A stretch of 47,891 nt of DNA. Source: Oleiphilaceae bacterium (GTDB lineage: Bacteria > Pseudomonadota > Gammaproteobacteria > Pseudomonadales > Oleiphilaceae). Of the stretch, positions 9,023 through 19,013 are shown piece after piece (within the stretch, counting starts at the first letter, position 1; the number at the start of each line of letters is the position of its first letter). Under the pieces are notes generated by a model that had not been told where the DNA came from, made no database searches, and worked only from the letters and a program-made list of their open reading frames with translations. The DNA is taken from NCBI GenBank assembly GCA_018334495.1, contig JAGXLV010000017.1:1-47891 (forward strand), in the 5' to 3' direction. The translations under genes were made by a program, and so were the position numbers.

Positions 9023-11488
9023 TCAATTATAGGGGTTGAAACGGCGGCGTTCTCTTTCTTCAAAGCCGGGAATAGCGTCGGCAATGCTTTCTGACGCACC
9101 GCCCCCGCCACCCAGGCCCTTGAGCTGAATCTGAAAAATGATTCTGTTATCCAGCGTTCCATCGGTATCCGACGGGTCGTCGCTTTCGGTCAGGAAGTTC
9201 TGGCTCACCAGCTGCAAGCTCCAGCAACAGTTATTATACTCGATTCCCATCAATGAACCGACGGTACGATCCAGTGCGGCATCATGAACCCAACGGCCAA
9301 CAAGGCTGATGTGGTCTGTGACAGGTAAAACTGCCCCGATATCCACCTGCTCCAGGCGTTGATCGCGATTTTGTGCCAGAGACTGGCGGCGATAGGTATG
9401 CCCCACACTGGCCAGGTAGCGGTAATCCCGCGAGTGGAACAACAGCTCACTCCGGCCTTCCGACGTCTGTTGCAAACGCGGATCCCAGAGGCCGGAGGCC
9501 CGAATATCCAGCGTCTCCAATGGCCGAAGGACCGCTTCACCGGCAATTTCGGAATCACTGCGGTCGGAAGCCCCCTGATTGCCCAGTGCCACTTCGCGAT
9601 CATCATAAAAATAAATTTGCCCCACACTGAACCGCGCTCGCTCCGCACCGGTATTCAAGTCGTTGAAGCGCGTGGTCACCGCCGCCGTCAGTTGATTGGC
9701 ATCGCCTACCCGGTCCCCGCCGCTGAAACGGTCACGGGTAAATAGCTGACTGAAACTGAAGGACGTCAGAGCCGTGTCGAAATCAGGAATATCGTCCTGA
9801 GTCTCGGCATCGGCCCAGGCATAATACAATCTGGGTTCAAGTGTCTGGTTATAGGGAATATCAAAAACACTGGACTGCCTGTCGAAGTAGAGGCCGTTAT
9901 CCCACTCGAACACCGGCACCGTGCGGTCAATCGACGACGGGCCAGGCTCATAATCTTCAAGCTCATAATGGGTGTAATCAAGAGTGACTGACGGTCGCGA
10001 ATAGCCCCAGATTGCGTTCATGTCCAGGGCCAGCTCCGGCAGCAATCGCAACCTCTGACCATTGACACGGTCTCGGCCGGTCAGTTCCTCATTGTCTCGA
10101 TAAAAATAGGTGTACTGACCCTCAAGTCCTGTTTCCAGACCGCCCCAGTCATACCGGGCACCATAAATGACATTGGGCAACTGATCGTATGGTCGGCTGC
10201 GTTCGGGGATACGGTCGGTGATGGTCTGGTAGTTGTTGAAAAAGGTTTCGAACAATTGCGTATCGTCCCGGTAGCGCACACTGGCTTCCCGCAGCAGATG
10301 AGTCTGCTCGTTGATATCAAGGTTACGATTCAGGTCAGTGAGGTAGTCGTTGTCGGAAACTTCGGCATAATCCACAAAACCCTGCCACCCGCCACCAAAC
10401 CTGATGCGGCTGCTTAAGTCCAGAGCCGAGCGCCGGCCATCCTCGCCGGGATTTTCTTTACGGAATTCCTCATCGTCGTCGATAAAACCCACTTGCAGAA
10501 CCGTCTCCCCCCATGGGCTGAGATAGCGACCCTCAGCTTCGGTCAAAAAGCCCCGGCCGTGGATATACTCCGGTGTGATTGTGGCATCGTAATGCGGCGC
10601 CAGATTCAAATAATAGGGAGTTGCCACGAAAATACCCCGCCCCACATTCGAAGCTCCGAACGCCGGATACAGGAAACCGCTTTTACGGCGGTCATCAATG
10701 GGAAAACTGAGGTAGGGCCAGTAAAAAACCGGCACATCCATGATTTCGAGCCGGACATTCCTGGCGGTGCCCTGGCCTTCAGCCTGATCAAGGTCAATAT
10801 CGGACGCCACCAGAGACCAGTCTCTCTGGGCCGGGGCACAGGTGGTCAGACTGCCCTGCTTGATCCGGATCAAATCCGGCTCCGGTCGCGAAAGATGGGC
10901 GGCAGTGCCGCGCATTTCTGTCTCATGAAAGAGAAACGTGGCCGAATTAATATCCAGATCGCCGGAATTCAGGTCATAGGTAGCCTGATCGCCCGTCAGC
11001 ACGGCTCCGCGGCTACGACTTACCAATGGTCCGGCAATATCGAGAAGCCCTGATCCCTGGTTATACCTGGCTTCGGGGCCGGTCACCTGAAATTGCCCCT
11101 GGCGCAGCTCGACATCGCCTTGAAGCCGGAGCTCTCGGTCCAACTGGTAACGCGCTGACACGCTTGTGGCTTCGAGCGGCTGATCGCTATCCGGCCCGAC
11201 ACTCACCTGGCCGCCTTCGGGCTCAAAACCGGCAGGAGGCAAATAACCGCCCTCACAGAAAACCGGCAGAGCCTCCCTCACCGACTCGGGCAGCTCCGCC
11301 CGTGGCCGCCAATCAAGCTCGGCGGCGGACACCGCCTCGGCCCCGGTGTCCGCCACAACTTCTGCGCTCGCCCCAAGGATCGCAGCCGCTGCCAGAATAA
11401 CGGGCGTCAAACGACTCAGGGGATCTGTAAAATGACGAAAACGGCTAAGCACGTCGGCGGGGTCCTGTAATAATACCGTTGGCAGCAT
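9023..11488 (-). CDS. lptD: LPS assembly outer-membrane protein LptD
   Basis: LptD is the beta-barrel that, with LptE, inserts lipopolysaccharide into the outer leaflet. The 821-residue protein has an N-terminal hydrophobic signal (about 28-46), the periplasmic jellyroll (strands such as LQGDVELRQGQFQVTGPEARY) and a large barrel rich in alternating aromatic strands. The four cysteines needed for the inter-domain disulfides are present: C78 (PVFCEGG), C217 (LTTCAPA) and the pair C754-C755 (NNCCWSLQL), matching C31, C173, C724 and C725 of E. coli. A glycine-rich GLGGGGG then a charged tail ends the protein. Divergent from amgK across a 180-base gap, as in pseudomonads. Confidence 0.97.
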   Translation of the reverse strand: MLPTVLLQDPADVLSRFRHFTDPLSRLTPVILAAAAILGASAEVVADTGAEAVSAAELDWRPRAELPESVREALPVFCEGGYLPPAGFEPEGGQVSVGPDSDQPLEATSVSARYQLDRELRLQGDVELRQGQFQVTGPEARYNQGSGLLDIAGPLVSRSRGAVLTGDQATYDLNSGDLDINSATFLFHETEMRGTAAHLSRPEPDLIRIKQGSLTTCAPAQRDWSLVASDIDLDQAEGQGTARNVRLEIMDVPVFYWPYLSFPIDDRRKSGFLYPAFGASNVGRGIFVATPYYLNLAPHYDATITPEYIHGRGFLTEAEGRYLSPWGETVLQVGFIDDDEEFRKENPGEDGRRSALDLSSRIRFGGGWQGFVDYAEVSDNDYLTDLNRNLDINEQTHLLREASVRYRDDTQLFETFFNNYQTITDRIPERSRPYDQLPNVIYGARYDWGGLETGLEGQYTYFYRDNEELTGRDRVNGQRLRLLPELALDMNAIWGYSRPSVTLDYTHYELEDYEPGPSSIDRTVPVFEWDNGLYFDRQSSVFDIPYNQTLEPRLYYAWADAETQDDIPDFDTALTSFSFSQLFTRDRFSGGDRVGDANQLTAAVTTRFNDLNTGAERARFSVGQIYFYDDREVALGNQGASDRSDSEIAGEAVLRPLETLDIRASGLWDPRLQQTSEGRSELLFHSRDYRYLASVGHTYRRQSLAQNRDQRLEQVDIGAVLPVTDHISLVGRWVHDAALDRTVGSLMGIEYNNCCWSLQLVSQNFLTESDDPSDTDGTLDNRIIFQIQLKGLGGGGGASESIADAIPGFEERERRRFNPYN

Positions 11489-11668
11489 CTGCGGCGATTC
11501 AGTTTACACGCTGACAGCGGCCTTGTTAACGGAAACCGCGCCCGTGACTCGGCGCGATTGTCCGGAGGCCAGGCATCTGCTAACTTCTCACTTGGCCGAG
11601 GCTTTTATTTCACCGGCTGGCGGCACCTCGAAACCCGGCAAGCCGCTTCCAAAACAGCAGACTTCTTC

Positions 11669-12688
11669 ATGACCACCAGATTAGATGCAGTTACCCAATG
11701 GGTCCGGCAGCAACCGGGGTTTGAGCAGGCAACATTGGCGCCTGTTTCCGGCGATGCCAGTTTCCGCCGCTATTTTCGTGTCTTAGCAGCAGGCAGCGCG
11801 ATTGTGATGGATGCGCCGCCTGAACGCGAAGACTGCCGTCCTTTTATTGCCATTGCAAACCACTGGCGGGCACAGGGCATTTCGGTGCCCGCGGTGCTGG
11901 CGGAAGATCTGGAGCAGGGCTTCCTGCTGCTGGAAGATTTTGGCGATGAGCTCATGCTGTCCCAGCTTGACGACAACACTGCCGACCGGCTTTATGGCAA
12001 CGCCATGGCGGAGCTCTGCCGGATACAGCAAGTGCGGGACAACCCGAGCCGACCACTGCCTCCGTATGACTCCACATTACTTGATCGTGAAATGGCACTG
12101 TTCCCCGACTGGCTGATCACCCGCCAGCTCGGCCTCCAGTTGTCCAATCAGGATCACGCCATGTTGGACACAGCCTTTGCCTTTCTCCGGGAAAGCGCCC
12201 TGGCGCAGCCTCAGGTAACCGTGCACCGCGATTACCACTCCCGCAATCTGCTGATCCGGCCGGACAGCGAAAGGCCGGGGGTGATCGATTTTCAGGATGC
12301 CGTGCGCGGGCCGATCACTTATGACCTGGTGTCTCTGCTGAAGGATTGCTACATCAGCTGGCCGGAACCCCGGCTCAGTCAATGGGTGGAAGACTACCGG
12401 CAACTCAGCCTCGATGCAGGCCTGCATCGCGCCGACCATGACACCTTCCGGCAGTGGCTTGAGCTTATGGGCATGCAGCGCCACCTGAAAGCGGCGGGCA
12501 TTTTCGCACGCCTGGCCATCCGCGACAGTAAGAGCCGCTACCTGGACGACGTGCCACGCACAGTGGATTATCTGGTCAAGGCCAGCGGCCGACAGCCCGC
12601 CCTGCGCCGCTTTCACGCCTGGCTGCTAGAAGTCGTCACGCCGGCACTGGAAACGAACCTGACCGACACCACCAGGGGGAGTTCCTGA
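11669..12688 (+). CDS. amgK: N-acetylmuramate/N-acetylglucosamine 1-kinase AmgK
   Basis: AmgK phosphorylates MurNAc or GlcNAc at the anomeric carbon in the peptidoglycan recycling bypass that avoids de novo UDP-MurNAc synthesis. The 339-residue protein has an aminoglycoside-phosphotransferase fold: N-lobe with SGDASFRRYFRV and FLLLEDFGDELML, catalytic loop VHRDYHSRNLLI (H-x-D), and the metal aspartate in VIDFQDAVRGP. The start at 11669 gives the family length; the in-frame upstream extension lacks family features. No strong ribosome site is visible. murU follows four bases after its stop, and the pairing with lptD on the other strand is typical. Confidence 0.93.
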   Translation: MTTRLDAVTQWVRQQPGFEQATLAPVSGDASFRRYFRVLAAGSAIVMDAPPEREDCRPFIAIANHWRAQGISVPAVLAEDLEQGFLLLEDFGDELMLSQLDDNTADRLYGNAMAELCRIQQVRDNPSRPLPPYDSTLLDREMALFPDWLITRQLGLQLSNQDHAMLDTAFAFLRESALAQPQVTVHRDYHSRNLLIRPDSERPGVIDFQDAVRGPITYDLVSLLKDCYISWPEPRLSQWVEDYRQLSLDAGLHRADHDTFRQWLELMGMQRHLKAAGIFARLAIRDSKSRYLDDVPRTVDYLVKASGRQPALRRFHAWLLEVVTPALETNLTDTTRGSS

Positions 12689-12692
12689 ACTT

Positions 12693-13379
12693 GTGAAAGC
12701 CATGATCCTGGCCGCCGGCAAGGGTGAACGCATGCGGCCACTTACTCTGACAACGCCCAAACCTTTGCTGCAGGCGGGAGGACGGCCACTGATTGCCTAT
12801 CACCTGGATCAGCTTCGCCGTGCAGGATTTGAGGACATTGTTATCAACCATTCCTGGCTGGGCCAAAAAATCGAAGACTATCTGGGCGATGGTCATAGTT
12901 TCGGAGTTGCCATCACCTATTCCCGCGAGCCCCAACCTCTGGAGACAGCGGGGGGTATCCGCCAGGCTCTGCCCCTTCTCACCCAGAACACTAATGACTG
13001 GTTCGTCGTGGTTAATGGTGACACCTGGACCGACTTTGATTTTAACCGGCTGAAACCCCCTGCCGGTAATCACAAGGCCTTACTGGTTTTGGTGGACAAC
13101 CCCGAGCACAATCCCAACGGCGACTTTCATTTGGGACCTCAGGGCGACGTAGACCCAACCGGACCCAACAGAAAAACCTTTGCGGGCATCAGCGTGTTAC
13201 ACCGCAGCCTGTTTGAGGAGCTGTCACCAGGCTATCACCGCCTGGCCCCAGTATTGATTGAGGCCATGGCCCAGGGTGAGGTTATCGGGCTATTGCATGA
13301 CGGTGACTGGCTGGATGTTGGCAGCCCGGAACGACTGGCGGATCTCGATCGCCGTCTGGGCTTGGCGGAGAGCACCTGA
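12693..13379 (+). CDS. murU: MurNAc-1-phosphate uridylyltransferase MurU
   Basis: MurU turns the AmgK product into UDP-MurNAc, completing cell-wall recycling; in pseudomonads this route contributes to intrinsic fosfomycin tolerance. The 228-residue protein is a sugar-phosphate nucleotidyltransferase: MILAAGKGERMRPLT (signature GxGxRMxPLT), KPLLQAGGRPLI, ETAGGIRQALPLL and the metal-binding VVNGDTWTDFD. It starts at a GTG (12693) preceded by AGGGGGA about a dozen bases upstream; an ATG three codons in (MILAAG) would cut into the first strand. Coupled to amgK. Confidence 0.94.
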   Translation: MKAMILAAGKGERMRPLTLTTPKPLLQAGGRPLIAYHLDQLRRAGFEDIVINHSWLGQKIEDYLGDGHSFGVAITYSREPQPLETAGGIRQALPLLTQNTNDWFVVVNGDTWTDFDFNRLKPPAGNHKALLVLVDNPEHNPNGDFHLGPQGDVDPTGPNRKTFAGISVLHRSLFEELSPGYHRLAPVLIEAMAQGEVIGLLHDGDWLDVGSPERLADLDRRLGLAEST

Positions 13380-13381
13380 CA

Positions 13382-14137
13382 ATGGCAGAGCACTCTTCTG
13401 ACCTCATCCTGCCGGCCCGCATAGAAGGCCGGTTCTACGACCTCCTGAATGAGCTCAGCGCCTCCGACCACAAAGCCGATCAATTCATTGCCCGCGCCGG
13501 TCTGGGCCGGGGTAGCCGGCGCAGTCTGTTCTACTTTCTGGGCTACATCGCCAAGGCCGACGGCCGGGTAACGCCCGCTGACATTGCCTTCACCGAATCC
13601 CTGATCAAGGCCATGGCTTTGTCGCCGCGCCAAAGGCGCAAGGCTATTCATCAATTCACTCTGGGCAAGGCGGTGGATAACCCACCCATGCTTCGCGGTG
13701 TGCGATCACGTGCAATCGTCAGGCTCTGCCCCTCCTCGCCACTGCGGGTGGCGATCTGCCTGGCTCATGCGTCGCAACTCAACGGCCGCCCCAGTCGGTC
13801 GCGGCGCTACCGTTGCGAGGACGCGGTCGACCTGATGGGCCTGCCAATCCATCTGTTGCAGGAAATCTTCAACAGTTATGCCCGCACGGTCTGGAGCACG
13901 CAACCGGAATTTCAGCCTTTACCGGACAGCTATGCCAAGGCCTGCAAACTGCTTGGGGTGGGCACTCGTGATAACATTACCAAGATCAAACAGGCCTATC
14001 GCCGGCGGGTCTCTGAGTGCCACCCGGACAAACTTGCCCGGGACCTGGGGCCCGCTGAAATAGCCGTAGCGAAAGAACGCCTGCTGCGCTACCAAATGGC
14101 CTGGAACCTGATCAAGCATCGCCAGAGGGCCAACTGA
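13382..14137 (+). CDS. DjlA-like J-domain co-chaperone with TerB-like domain
   Basis: The 251-residue protein has a TerB-like helical domain around residues 45-130 (FYFLGYIAKADGRVTPADI, with the acidic AKADG turn) and a C-terminal J domain (183-251) with ACKLLGV, IKQAYRRRVSECHPDK and HPD at 214-216, the tripeptide that stimulates DnaK ATPase. The arrangement and the C-terminal sequence resemble DjlA. Unlike E. coli DjlA it has no N-terminal transmembrane segment: residues 1-40 are polar. It should therefore be cytosolic. Starts two bases after murU, so it is in the same transcript. Confidence 0.85.
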   Translation: MAEHSSDLILPARIEGRFYDLLNELSASDHKADQFIARAGLGRGSRRSLFYFLGYIAKADGRVTPADIAFTESLIKAMALSPRQRRKAIHQFTLGKAVDNPPMLRGVRSRAIVRLCPSSPLRVAICLAHASQLNGRPSRSRRYRCEDAVDLMGLPIHLLQEIFNSYARTVWSTQPEFQPLPDSYAKACKLLGVGTRDNITKIKQAYRRRVSECHPDKLARDLGPAEIAVAKERLLRYQMAWNLIKHRQRAN

Positions 14138-14153
14138 CTGAAACCACAGGGCC

Positions 14154-15155
14154 TCAATCCGACAGCCAGGCCGCGACGCGCCCTACCAACTGACCGGCAT
14201 TTCTGGCCTTGGGCGGACTGGACATCGCCACTGGCTGCTGGGTATAGGCGGTGAAAAACCGACGCTTCATCATTATCACTCGTGCGTCCGCGCTTTTTCT
14301 CGCCCCGCGACTGCTGGTCAACTCAAGCAAAGGCACTGGGCCGGTGGCTTCGAGCTGTTGGGTGAGCGCCTTAAGCTCGGCCGGGCCGAATTGAGGCGCA
14401 ATCCAGACCACTGACCGATCTCCTTCTCCGCCCGCAATAGCCTGGCGCGCAACCGGGCCGGCGCCACGGCCCACGCCGATCAGCACCAGGCGCTGATACC
14501 CCCGCTGGCCTAGTTCGGCAAGAGCGGCCGCAAGGTAAGCCTGAACTTTGGCTTCCTGCTTATCCGACTGAGACTCAAAAGTGTCATTGGTCATGACGTC
14601 GATCATCACCGCCTCGGATTCCGGCTCCTTGTCGTCTTTCCCGGACGCCTCATCGGACTGCTCCGGAGCTAAAACGGGCCCGCCTGCCCTGGCTTGCTCT
14701 TCCATTCGGTGCCTGGCCTGAGCCAGCGACAATGGCCATTGCGCCAGGCCCATACTCATCGCCGCCCAGCCGGCCCGCACAAGCGGTTCGCGCAAAGCCC
14801 CCGTCAGCTTTGTATGCGCGCCCTGACCTTCGTCACCCAGAATGAGCACGGCACCTTTTGCTTTTTCAGTGCGTTCCGGCTCGAACAACACCAGCGTGCG
14901 GCCGTGATCGTCCGTTTCCAGCCAGACGGCCTGATCGGGAAAAGCCACTGCCAGCGCTGAGTGGTTGAGACCCAGCGAGATGCTCACACGCTCTTTTGGT
15001 GAGGCCGCAGTTTTTGCTTCGGCGTCATTATCCGCCGCGTCAGCCTCCTGCGCCAGGGTCCCAGCCGCACCAAGTGAAAAAACCAGACACAGCATGGGCC
15101 AGGCTCCCCGAAAAACGCTTGTGGCGCCAACGCCTCTTTTATTCACTTCAACCAC
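14154..15155 (-). CDS. DUF3530 family exported protein (alpha/beta-hydrolase-like)
   Basis: A 333-residue protein with a signal peptide-like start ([17 protein letters not shown]). It fits the DUF3530 family by its paired strands [49 protein letters not shown] and [20 protein letters not shown], the last resembling an alpha/beta-hydrolase nucleophile turn but with Gly-Arg-Gly in place of a G-x-S-x-G serine. Residues about 165-205 are a charged Ser/Asp/Glu/Lys-rich insert. Function of the family is not known; hydrolase activity should not be assumed because the serine is missing. Converges with the djlA-like gene with 16 bases between. Confidence 0.75.
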   Translation of the reverse strand: MVEVNKRGVGATSVFRGAWPMLCLVFSLGAAGTLAQEADAADNDAEAKTAASPKERVSISLGLNHSALAVAFPDQAVWLETDDHGRTLVLFEPERTEKAKGAVLILGDEGQGAHTKLTGALREPLVRAGWAAMSMGLAQWPLSLAQARHRMEEQARAGGPVLAPEQSDEASGKDDKEPESEAVMIDVMTNDTFESQSDKQEAKVQAYLAAALAELGQRGYQRLVLIGVGRGAGPVARQAIAGGEGDRSVVWIAPQFGPAELKALTQQLEATGPVPLLELTSSRGARKSADARVIMMKRRFFTAYTQQPVAMSSPPKARNAGQLVGRVAAWLSD

Positions 15156-15285
15156 AAGTATTTGCTCCCGTTCGCTGGTTTCTTTCGATATCTTTCAAAC
15201 CCCAGGCCGCTGCGAAGCAGCCACAAACCGCCCTAAACTGTTAGAATGGCGGCCCAGTTTGTTTAACGCAGCCGAGAGAGTCACC

Positions 15286-15957
15286 ATGAACCCCTTCCAC
15301 ATTGCCCCCTCCATTTTGTCTGCGGACTTCGCCCGGCTGGGTGAGGAAGTTGATAATGTCCTGGCCGCCGGGGCAGACATCGTGCATTTCGATGTCATGG
15401 ACAATCACTACGTACCCAATCTGACCATCGGCCCCATGGTGTGCGAAGCCCTGCGCAAGCATGGTGTCACGGCGCCGATCGATGTGCATCTGATGGTATC
15501 CCCGGTGGACGATCTGATCCAGATGTTTGCCGACGCCGGCGCCAGTTACATTACATTCCATCCGGAAGCCTCGGCTCATGTCGACCGATCCCTGCAGCTG
15601 ATCAAATCCGCCGGCTGCAAGGCCGGCCTGGTGTTCAACCCGGCGACGCCACTGCACCACCTGGATTATGTCATGGACAAAATCGACATGATCCTGCTGA
15701 TGTCGGTCAACCCCGGCTTTGGCGGCCAGACATTCATTCCCGGCACCCTCGATAAATTGCGCGAGGCCCGAAAGCGCATAGACGACAGCGGCCAGGCTAT
15801 TCGCCTGGAAGTGGACGGCGGCATCAAGGTCGACAATATCCGCCAGGCGGCCGAAGCCGGCGCCGACACGTTCGTTGCGGGTTCGGCCATCTTCAACACC
15901 GAAGACTATAAAACCACCATCGACCGCATGCGTTCGGAACTGGCGGCGGTCAAATGA
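15286..15957 (+). CDS. rpe: Ribulose-phosphate 3-epimerase
   Basis: Rpe interconverts ribulose 5-phosphate and xylulose 5-phosphate in the pentose phosphate pathway. The 223-residue TIM barrel shows [13 protein letters not shown], the metal-ligand [51 protein letters not shown] and [12 protein letters not shown], with the phosphate loop AGSAIF. The ATG at 15286 has GAGAGAG upstream; the longer open frame before it is non-coding. It overlaps gph by four bases, a common pairing. Confidence 0.98.
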   Translation: MNPFHIAPSILSADFARLGEEVDNVLAAGADIVHFDVMDNHYVPNLTIGPMVCEALRKHGVTAPIDVHLMVSPVDDLIQMFADAGASYITFHPEASAHVDRSLQLIKSAGCKAGLVFNPATPLHHLDYVMDKIDMILLMSVNPGFGGQTFIPGTLDKLREARKRIDDSGQAIRLEVDGGIKVDNIRQAAEAGADTFVAGSAIFNTEDYKTTIDRMRSELAAVK

Positions 15958-16643
15958 AGCTGACCGCCCTTTTCCAGGGTCAGTGGCCCGCGACCATCCT
16001 CTTTGATCTGGACGGTACCCTGGTGGACAGCGCCCCGGACCTGGCGGCGGGCATCGACGGCATGTTGCGGGAACTGGGCCGGCCCGCGGCTGGCGCAGAC
16101 CGGGTTCGGCAATGGGTCGGCAACGGCGCCGGCGTTCTGGTTCGCCGGGCACTGGCGGGGCGCGCGGATTACGAGCAGGGCGCCAGCGTCACCGAGCGAG
16201 ATTTCAACCGCGCCCTGGATCTGTTCTATACCGCCTACACCACCGAGAACGGTAAAAACGCGGCGGTCTATTCCGGCGTGGAAGCCTTTTTGCAAGCCGC
16301 CAAGGCACAAGGTTGCGGACTTGGCATCGTCACCAACAAGCCTCACGCCTTTACCGGCCCCCTGCTGGAGCTGATGGGGCTGGCACACTGGTTCGGCCAT
16401 TCGGTCAGCGGCGACAGCCTGGCCACGCGCAAACCGGACGCGGCACCCATTCACCACGCCATTGCGCAACTGGGTGGTGAGCAGGGGACTGCCCTGATGG
16501 TGGGCGATTCGGCAACCGACATCCGGGCCGCGCAGAACGCCGGCATCCCGGTCGTCGCGGTGCGTTACGGATACAACTACGGCGTACCGGTGGACGAGCT
16601 GGGGGCCGATATTGTGGTTGATTCACTGACGGAGCTTTTGTAA
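15954..16643 (+). CDS. gph: Phosphoglycolate phosphatase
   Basis: Gph removes 2-phosphoglycolate, arising for instance from DNA 3'-end repair. The 229-residue protein is a haloacid-dehalogenase phosphatase: motif [14 protein letters not shown], a helical cap (about 25-95), motif II in IVTNKP, motif III Lys in RKPDAAP and motif [11 protein letters not shown]. The start overlaps the rpe stop (ATGA). The rpe-gph-trpE order is shared with many gammaproteobacteria. Confidence 0.96.
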   Translation: MKLTALFQGQWPATILFDLDGTLVDSAPDLAAGIDGMLRELGRPAAGADRVRQWVGNGAGVLVRRALAGRADYEQGASVTERDFNRALDLFYTAYTTENGKNAAVYSGVEAFLQAAKAQGCGLGIVTNKPHAFTGPLLELMGLAHWFGHSVSGDSLATRKPDAAPIHHAIAQLGGEQGTALMVGDSATDIRAAQNAGIPVVAVRYGYNYGVPVDELGADIVVDSLTELL

Positions 16644-16692
16644 TCTCGTGTCTTACACTTTTCACATCTTATTGTTTTCGGGAGAACCTGCC

Positions 16693-16773
16693 GTGCAGGG
16701 ACTGAATCTGGCTGCAGCCCGGCGTGTACTGACGAACCGGGCCAACCAATGGTGGCGATGGCGCAGCGGCTGA
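16693..16773 (+). CDS. trpL: Tryptophan operon leader peptide (trpL-like)
   Basis: A 26-codon reading frame beginning at GTG 16693 and ending at TGA 16771, with GGAGA about eight bases ahead of the start. Near its end it reads Asn-Gln-Trp-Trp-Arg-Trp-Arg-Ser-Gly-stop: three Trp codons within four positions, in the gap upstream of trpE. That is the signature of a leader peptide whose translation senses charged tRNA-Trp and controls transcription attenuation. Competing base-paired segments follow it. I did not find a strong U-run, so the exact attenuation mechanism is inferred. Confidence 0.8.
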   Translation: MQGLNLAAARRVLTNRANQWWRWRSG

Positions 16774-16844
16774 TGACAGCCCGGCGGCGGTCCACTTTGC
16801 CGTGACCTCTGCCCATCTTCGGCCGCCTTTCGAATGAGGCGGTC
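16768..16844 (+). promoter_or_regulatory. Candidate trp attenuator region
   Basis: Directly overlapping and following the leader peptide stop are several pairing segments: GGCTG/CAGCC (16768-16772 with 16777-16781), GGTC/GACC (16789-16792 with 16804-16807), and GGCCGCC/GGCGGTC (16821-16827 with 16838-16844, one G-U). The GGCGG at 16783-16790 could instead pair with GGCCGCC, giving a possible antiterminator. No run of T follows 16844, so if the last hairpin terminates it is not a classical intrinsic one; translational or Rho-dependent control of trpE is an alternative. Confidence 0.45.
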
Positions 16845-16875
16845 AACCAGCAGATCAGATCTCAGGAAAACCGAC

Positions 16876-18363
16876 ATGACACCCGAGCAGTTCGCCTCGC
16901 TTTCCGAATCCGGCTATAACCGCATTCCCGTTTACCGTGAGGTTCTCGCGGATCTGGATACGCCGCTAAGCACTTACCTCAAACTGGCCAGCGGGCCCTA
17001 TTCCTATCTTCTGGAATCCGTCCAGGGCGGCGAGAAATGGGGCCGTTACTCCATCATCGGCCTGCCCTGCCGAGAAGTGATGCGAATCCGCGGCCAGCAA
17101 ATCACTGTCAGCCTGGATGACGAGGTGGTGGAAGAGACCACCCATGACGACCCGCTCGCCTTTGTCGAGGACTACCACCGGCGTTTCCGCGCCCCGGACC
17201 TGGAGGAATTGCCCCGCTTCAACGGCGGCCTGGTGGGCTATTTCGGCTACGACACAGTGCGGTTCATCGAAAAACGCCTGGCCAGGACCTGCCCGCCGGA
17301 CAAGATCGGCACGCCGGACATTCTGCTGATGGTGTCCGACGACCTGGTGGTCTTTGACAACCTGCGCGGACGCCTGCATCTGATCAGCCACGTGGACCCT
17401 GCCGATGCCGGCGCCTATGACAAGGCCCAGGGGCGGCTGGACGAGCTGGAAAACCGACTGCATCGCCAGGTGGCCAATGCACCGGTCACGCCGCAGCACC
17501 TGAGCGGCAAAGTGGTGGACGAAAGCGATTTCATTTCCGGCTTCAGTCAGGAAAAGTTCGAAGCAGCGGTTGGCAAAATCAAGGATTACGTGCTGGACGG
17601 CGATGTCATGCAGACGGTGATTTCCCAGCGCATGTCGATTCCTTTCGAGGCGCCGCCGCTGAACCTTTACCGGTCGCTGCGGGTGCTCAACCCTTCGCCT
17701 TACATGTATTTTCTGGATCTGGGTGATTTCCAGATCGTGGGCTCATCGCCGGAAATCCTGGCGCGGGTGGAGGACGACGAGGTCACGGTGCGCCCGATTG
17801 CCGGTACCCGCAAGCGCGGCGCCACCGAGGCCCAGGACCGGGCCCTGGAAGCGGAACTGCTGGCCGACCCCAAGGAGATTGCCGAGCACCTGATGCTGAT
17901 CGACCTGGGCCGCAACGACGCCGGCCGGGTGTCGGAAACCGGCACGGTGAAGCTGACGGAGAAGATGGCGGTGGAGCGGTATTCCCACGTCATGCACATT
18001 GTCTCCAATGTGACCGGCCAGTTGAAAAAGGGCATGTCCTGCATGGATGTCCTTCGGGCTACGCTGCCGGCGGGTACGTTGAGCGGCGCGCCCAAGATCC
18101 GGGCCATGGAAATTATTGACGAGCTGGAGCCGGTCAAGCGCGGTGTCTATGGCGGCGCTGTGGGCTATCTGTCGTACAACGGCAATATGGACACGGCGAT
18201 CGCCATTCGCACAGCGGTGATCAAGGATAAGACCCTGCACATTCAGGCCGGTGCGGGGGTTGTGGCCGATTCCATTCCCAGGCAGGAATGGAAGGAAACC
18301 ATGAACAAGGGCCGGGCGATTTTCCGCGCGGTGGCCATGACTCTTAATGACTTTGATCACTGA
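16876..18363 (+). CDS. trpE: Anthranilate synthase component I
   Basis: TrpE makes anthranilate from chorismate using ammonia from TrpG. The 495-residue protein has the N-terminal feedback element [19 protein letters not shown] (LLES binds the Trp inhibitor) and the chorismate-binding C-terminal domain with [41 protein letters not shown] and [18 protein letters not shown]. The start at 16876 is preceded by AGGAAAA, and the open frame upstream belongs to the leader. It is followed by trpG after 15 bases. Confidence 0.98.
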   Translation: MTPEQFASLSESGYNRIPVYREVLADLDTPLSTYLKLASGPYSYLLESVQGGEKWGRYSIIGLPCREVMRIRGQQITVSLDDEVVEETTHDDPLAFVEDYHRRFRAPDLEELPRFNGGLVGYFGYDTVRFIEKRLARTCPPDKIGTPDILLMVSDDLVVFDNLRGRLHLISHVDPADAGAYDKAQGRLDELENRLHRQVANAPVTPQHLSGKVVDESDFISGFSQEKFEAAVGKIKDYVLDGDVMQTVISQRMSIPFEAPPLNLYRSLRVLNPSPYMYFLDLGDFQIVGSSPEILARVEDDEVTVRPIAGTRKRGATEAQDRALEAELLADPKEIAEHLMLIDLGRNDAGRVSETGTVKLTEKMAVERYSHVMHIVSNVTGQLKKGMSCMDVLRATLPAGTLSGAPKIRAMEIIDELEPVKRGVYGGAVGYLSYNGNMDTAIAIRTAVIKDKTLHIQAGAGVVADSIPRQEWKETMNKGRAIFRAVAMTLNDFDH

Positions 18364-18378
18364 GGCGGAGGGATAATC

Positions 18379-18957
18379 ATGCTGTTAATGATCGATAACT
18401 ACGATTCCTTCACCTATAACGTGGTGCAGTATCTGGCGGAGCTGGGTGCGGATGTGAAGGTGGTTCGCAACGATGAGGTGTCGGTGGCGGATATTGCCGC
18501 GATGGAGCCGGAACGCCTGGTGATTTCACCGGGGCCCTGCACGCCCAATGAGGCGGGCATTTCGATGGAGGCCATTCGCTATTTTGCCGGCAAGCTGCCG
18601 ATTCTGGGGGTGTGTCTGGGGCATCAGGCGATTGGGCAGGTATACGGTGGCGATGTGATTCGTGCCGGGCGGGTGATGCATGGCAAGGTGTCGCCGGTGT
18701 TTCACAAGGATGCCGGGGTTTTTCAGGGCCTCAAGATGCCGTTGAATGCGACCCGGTACCACAGTCTGGTGATTGATAAGACGACGTTGCCGAATTGTCT
18801 GGAGGTGACGGCCTGGACGCGCAATGCCGATGGCTCGGTCGAGGAGATCATGGGGGTTCGGCACAAGACGCTGCCTATCGAGGGGGTGCAGTTTCACCCT
18901 GAATCGATCATGACTGAGCAGGGGCATGAGCTTTTGCGGAATTTTCTTTTGCGCTGA
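18379..18957 (+). CDS. trpG: Anthranilate synthase component II (glutamine amidotransferase)
   Basis: TrpG hydrolyses glutamine and channels ammonia to TrpE. The 192-residue class I amidotransferase has DNYDSFTYN at the N-terminus, the oxyanion [11 protein letters not shown], catalytic Cys79 in [11 protein letters not shown] and the His173/Glu175 pair in [22 protein letters not shown] precedes the ATG. The TrpC/TrpD type fusions seen in enterics are absent here. Confidence 0.97.
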   Translation: MLLMIDNYDSFTYNVVQYLAELGADVKVVRNDEVSVADIAAMEPERLVISPGPCTPNEAGISMEAIRYFAGKLPILGVCLGHQAIGQVYGGDVIRAGRVMHGKVSPVFHKDAGVFQGLKMPLNATRYHSLVIDKTTLPNCLEVTAWTRNADGSVEEIMGVRHKTLPIEGVQFHPESIMTEQGHELLRNFLLR

Positions 18958-19013
18958 GCTTGGGTTGATGACTTGTACCAGACAAAACAGGGGGTCTGGG
19001 TCCGGCCGCCGCA

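Noticed and set aside
16634..16692. A sigma70 promoter for the trp leader
   Set aside because: Several weak hexamers are present (TTGTAA, TTCACA, TATTGT) but none has a matching partner at 16-18 bases, so I did not call one.
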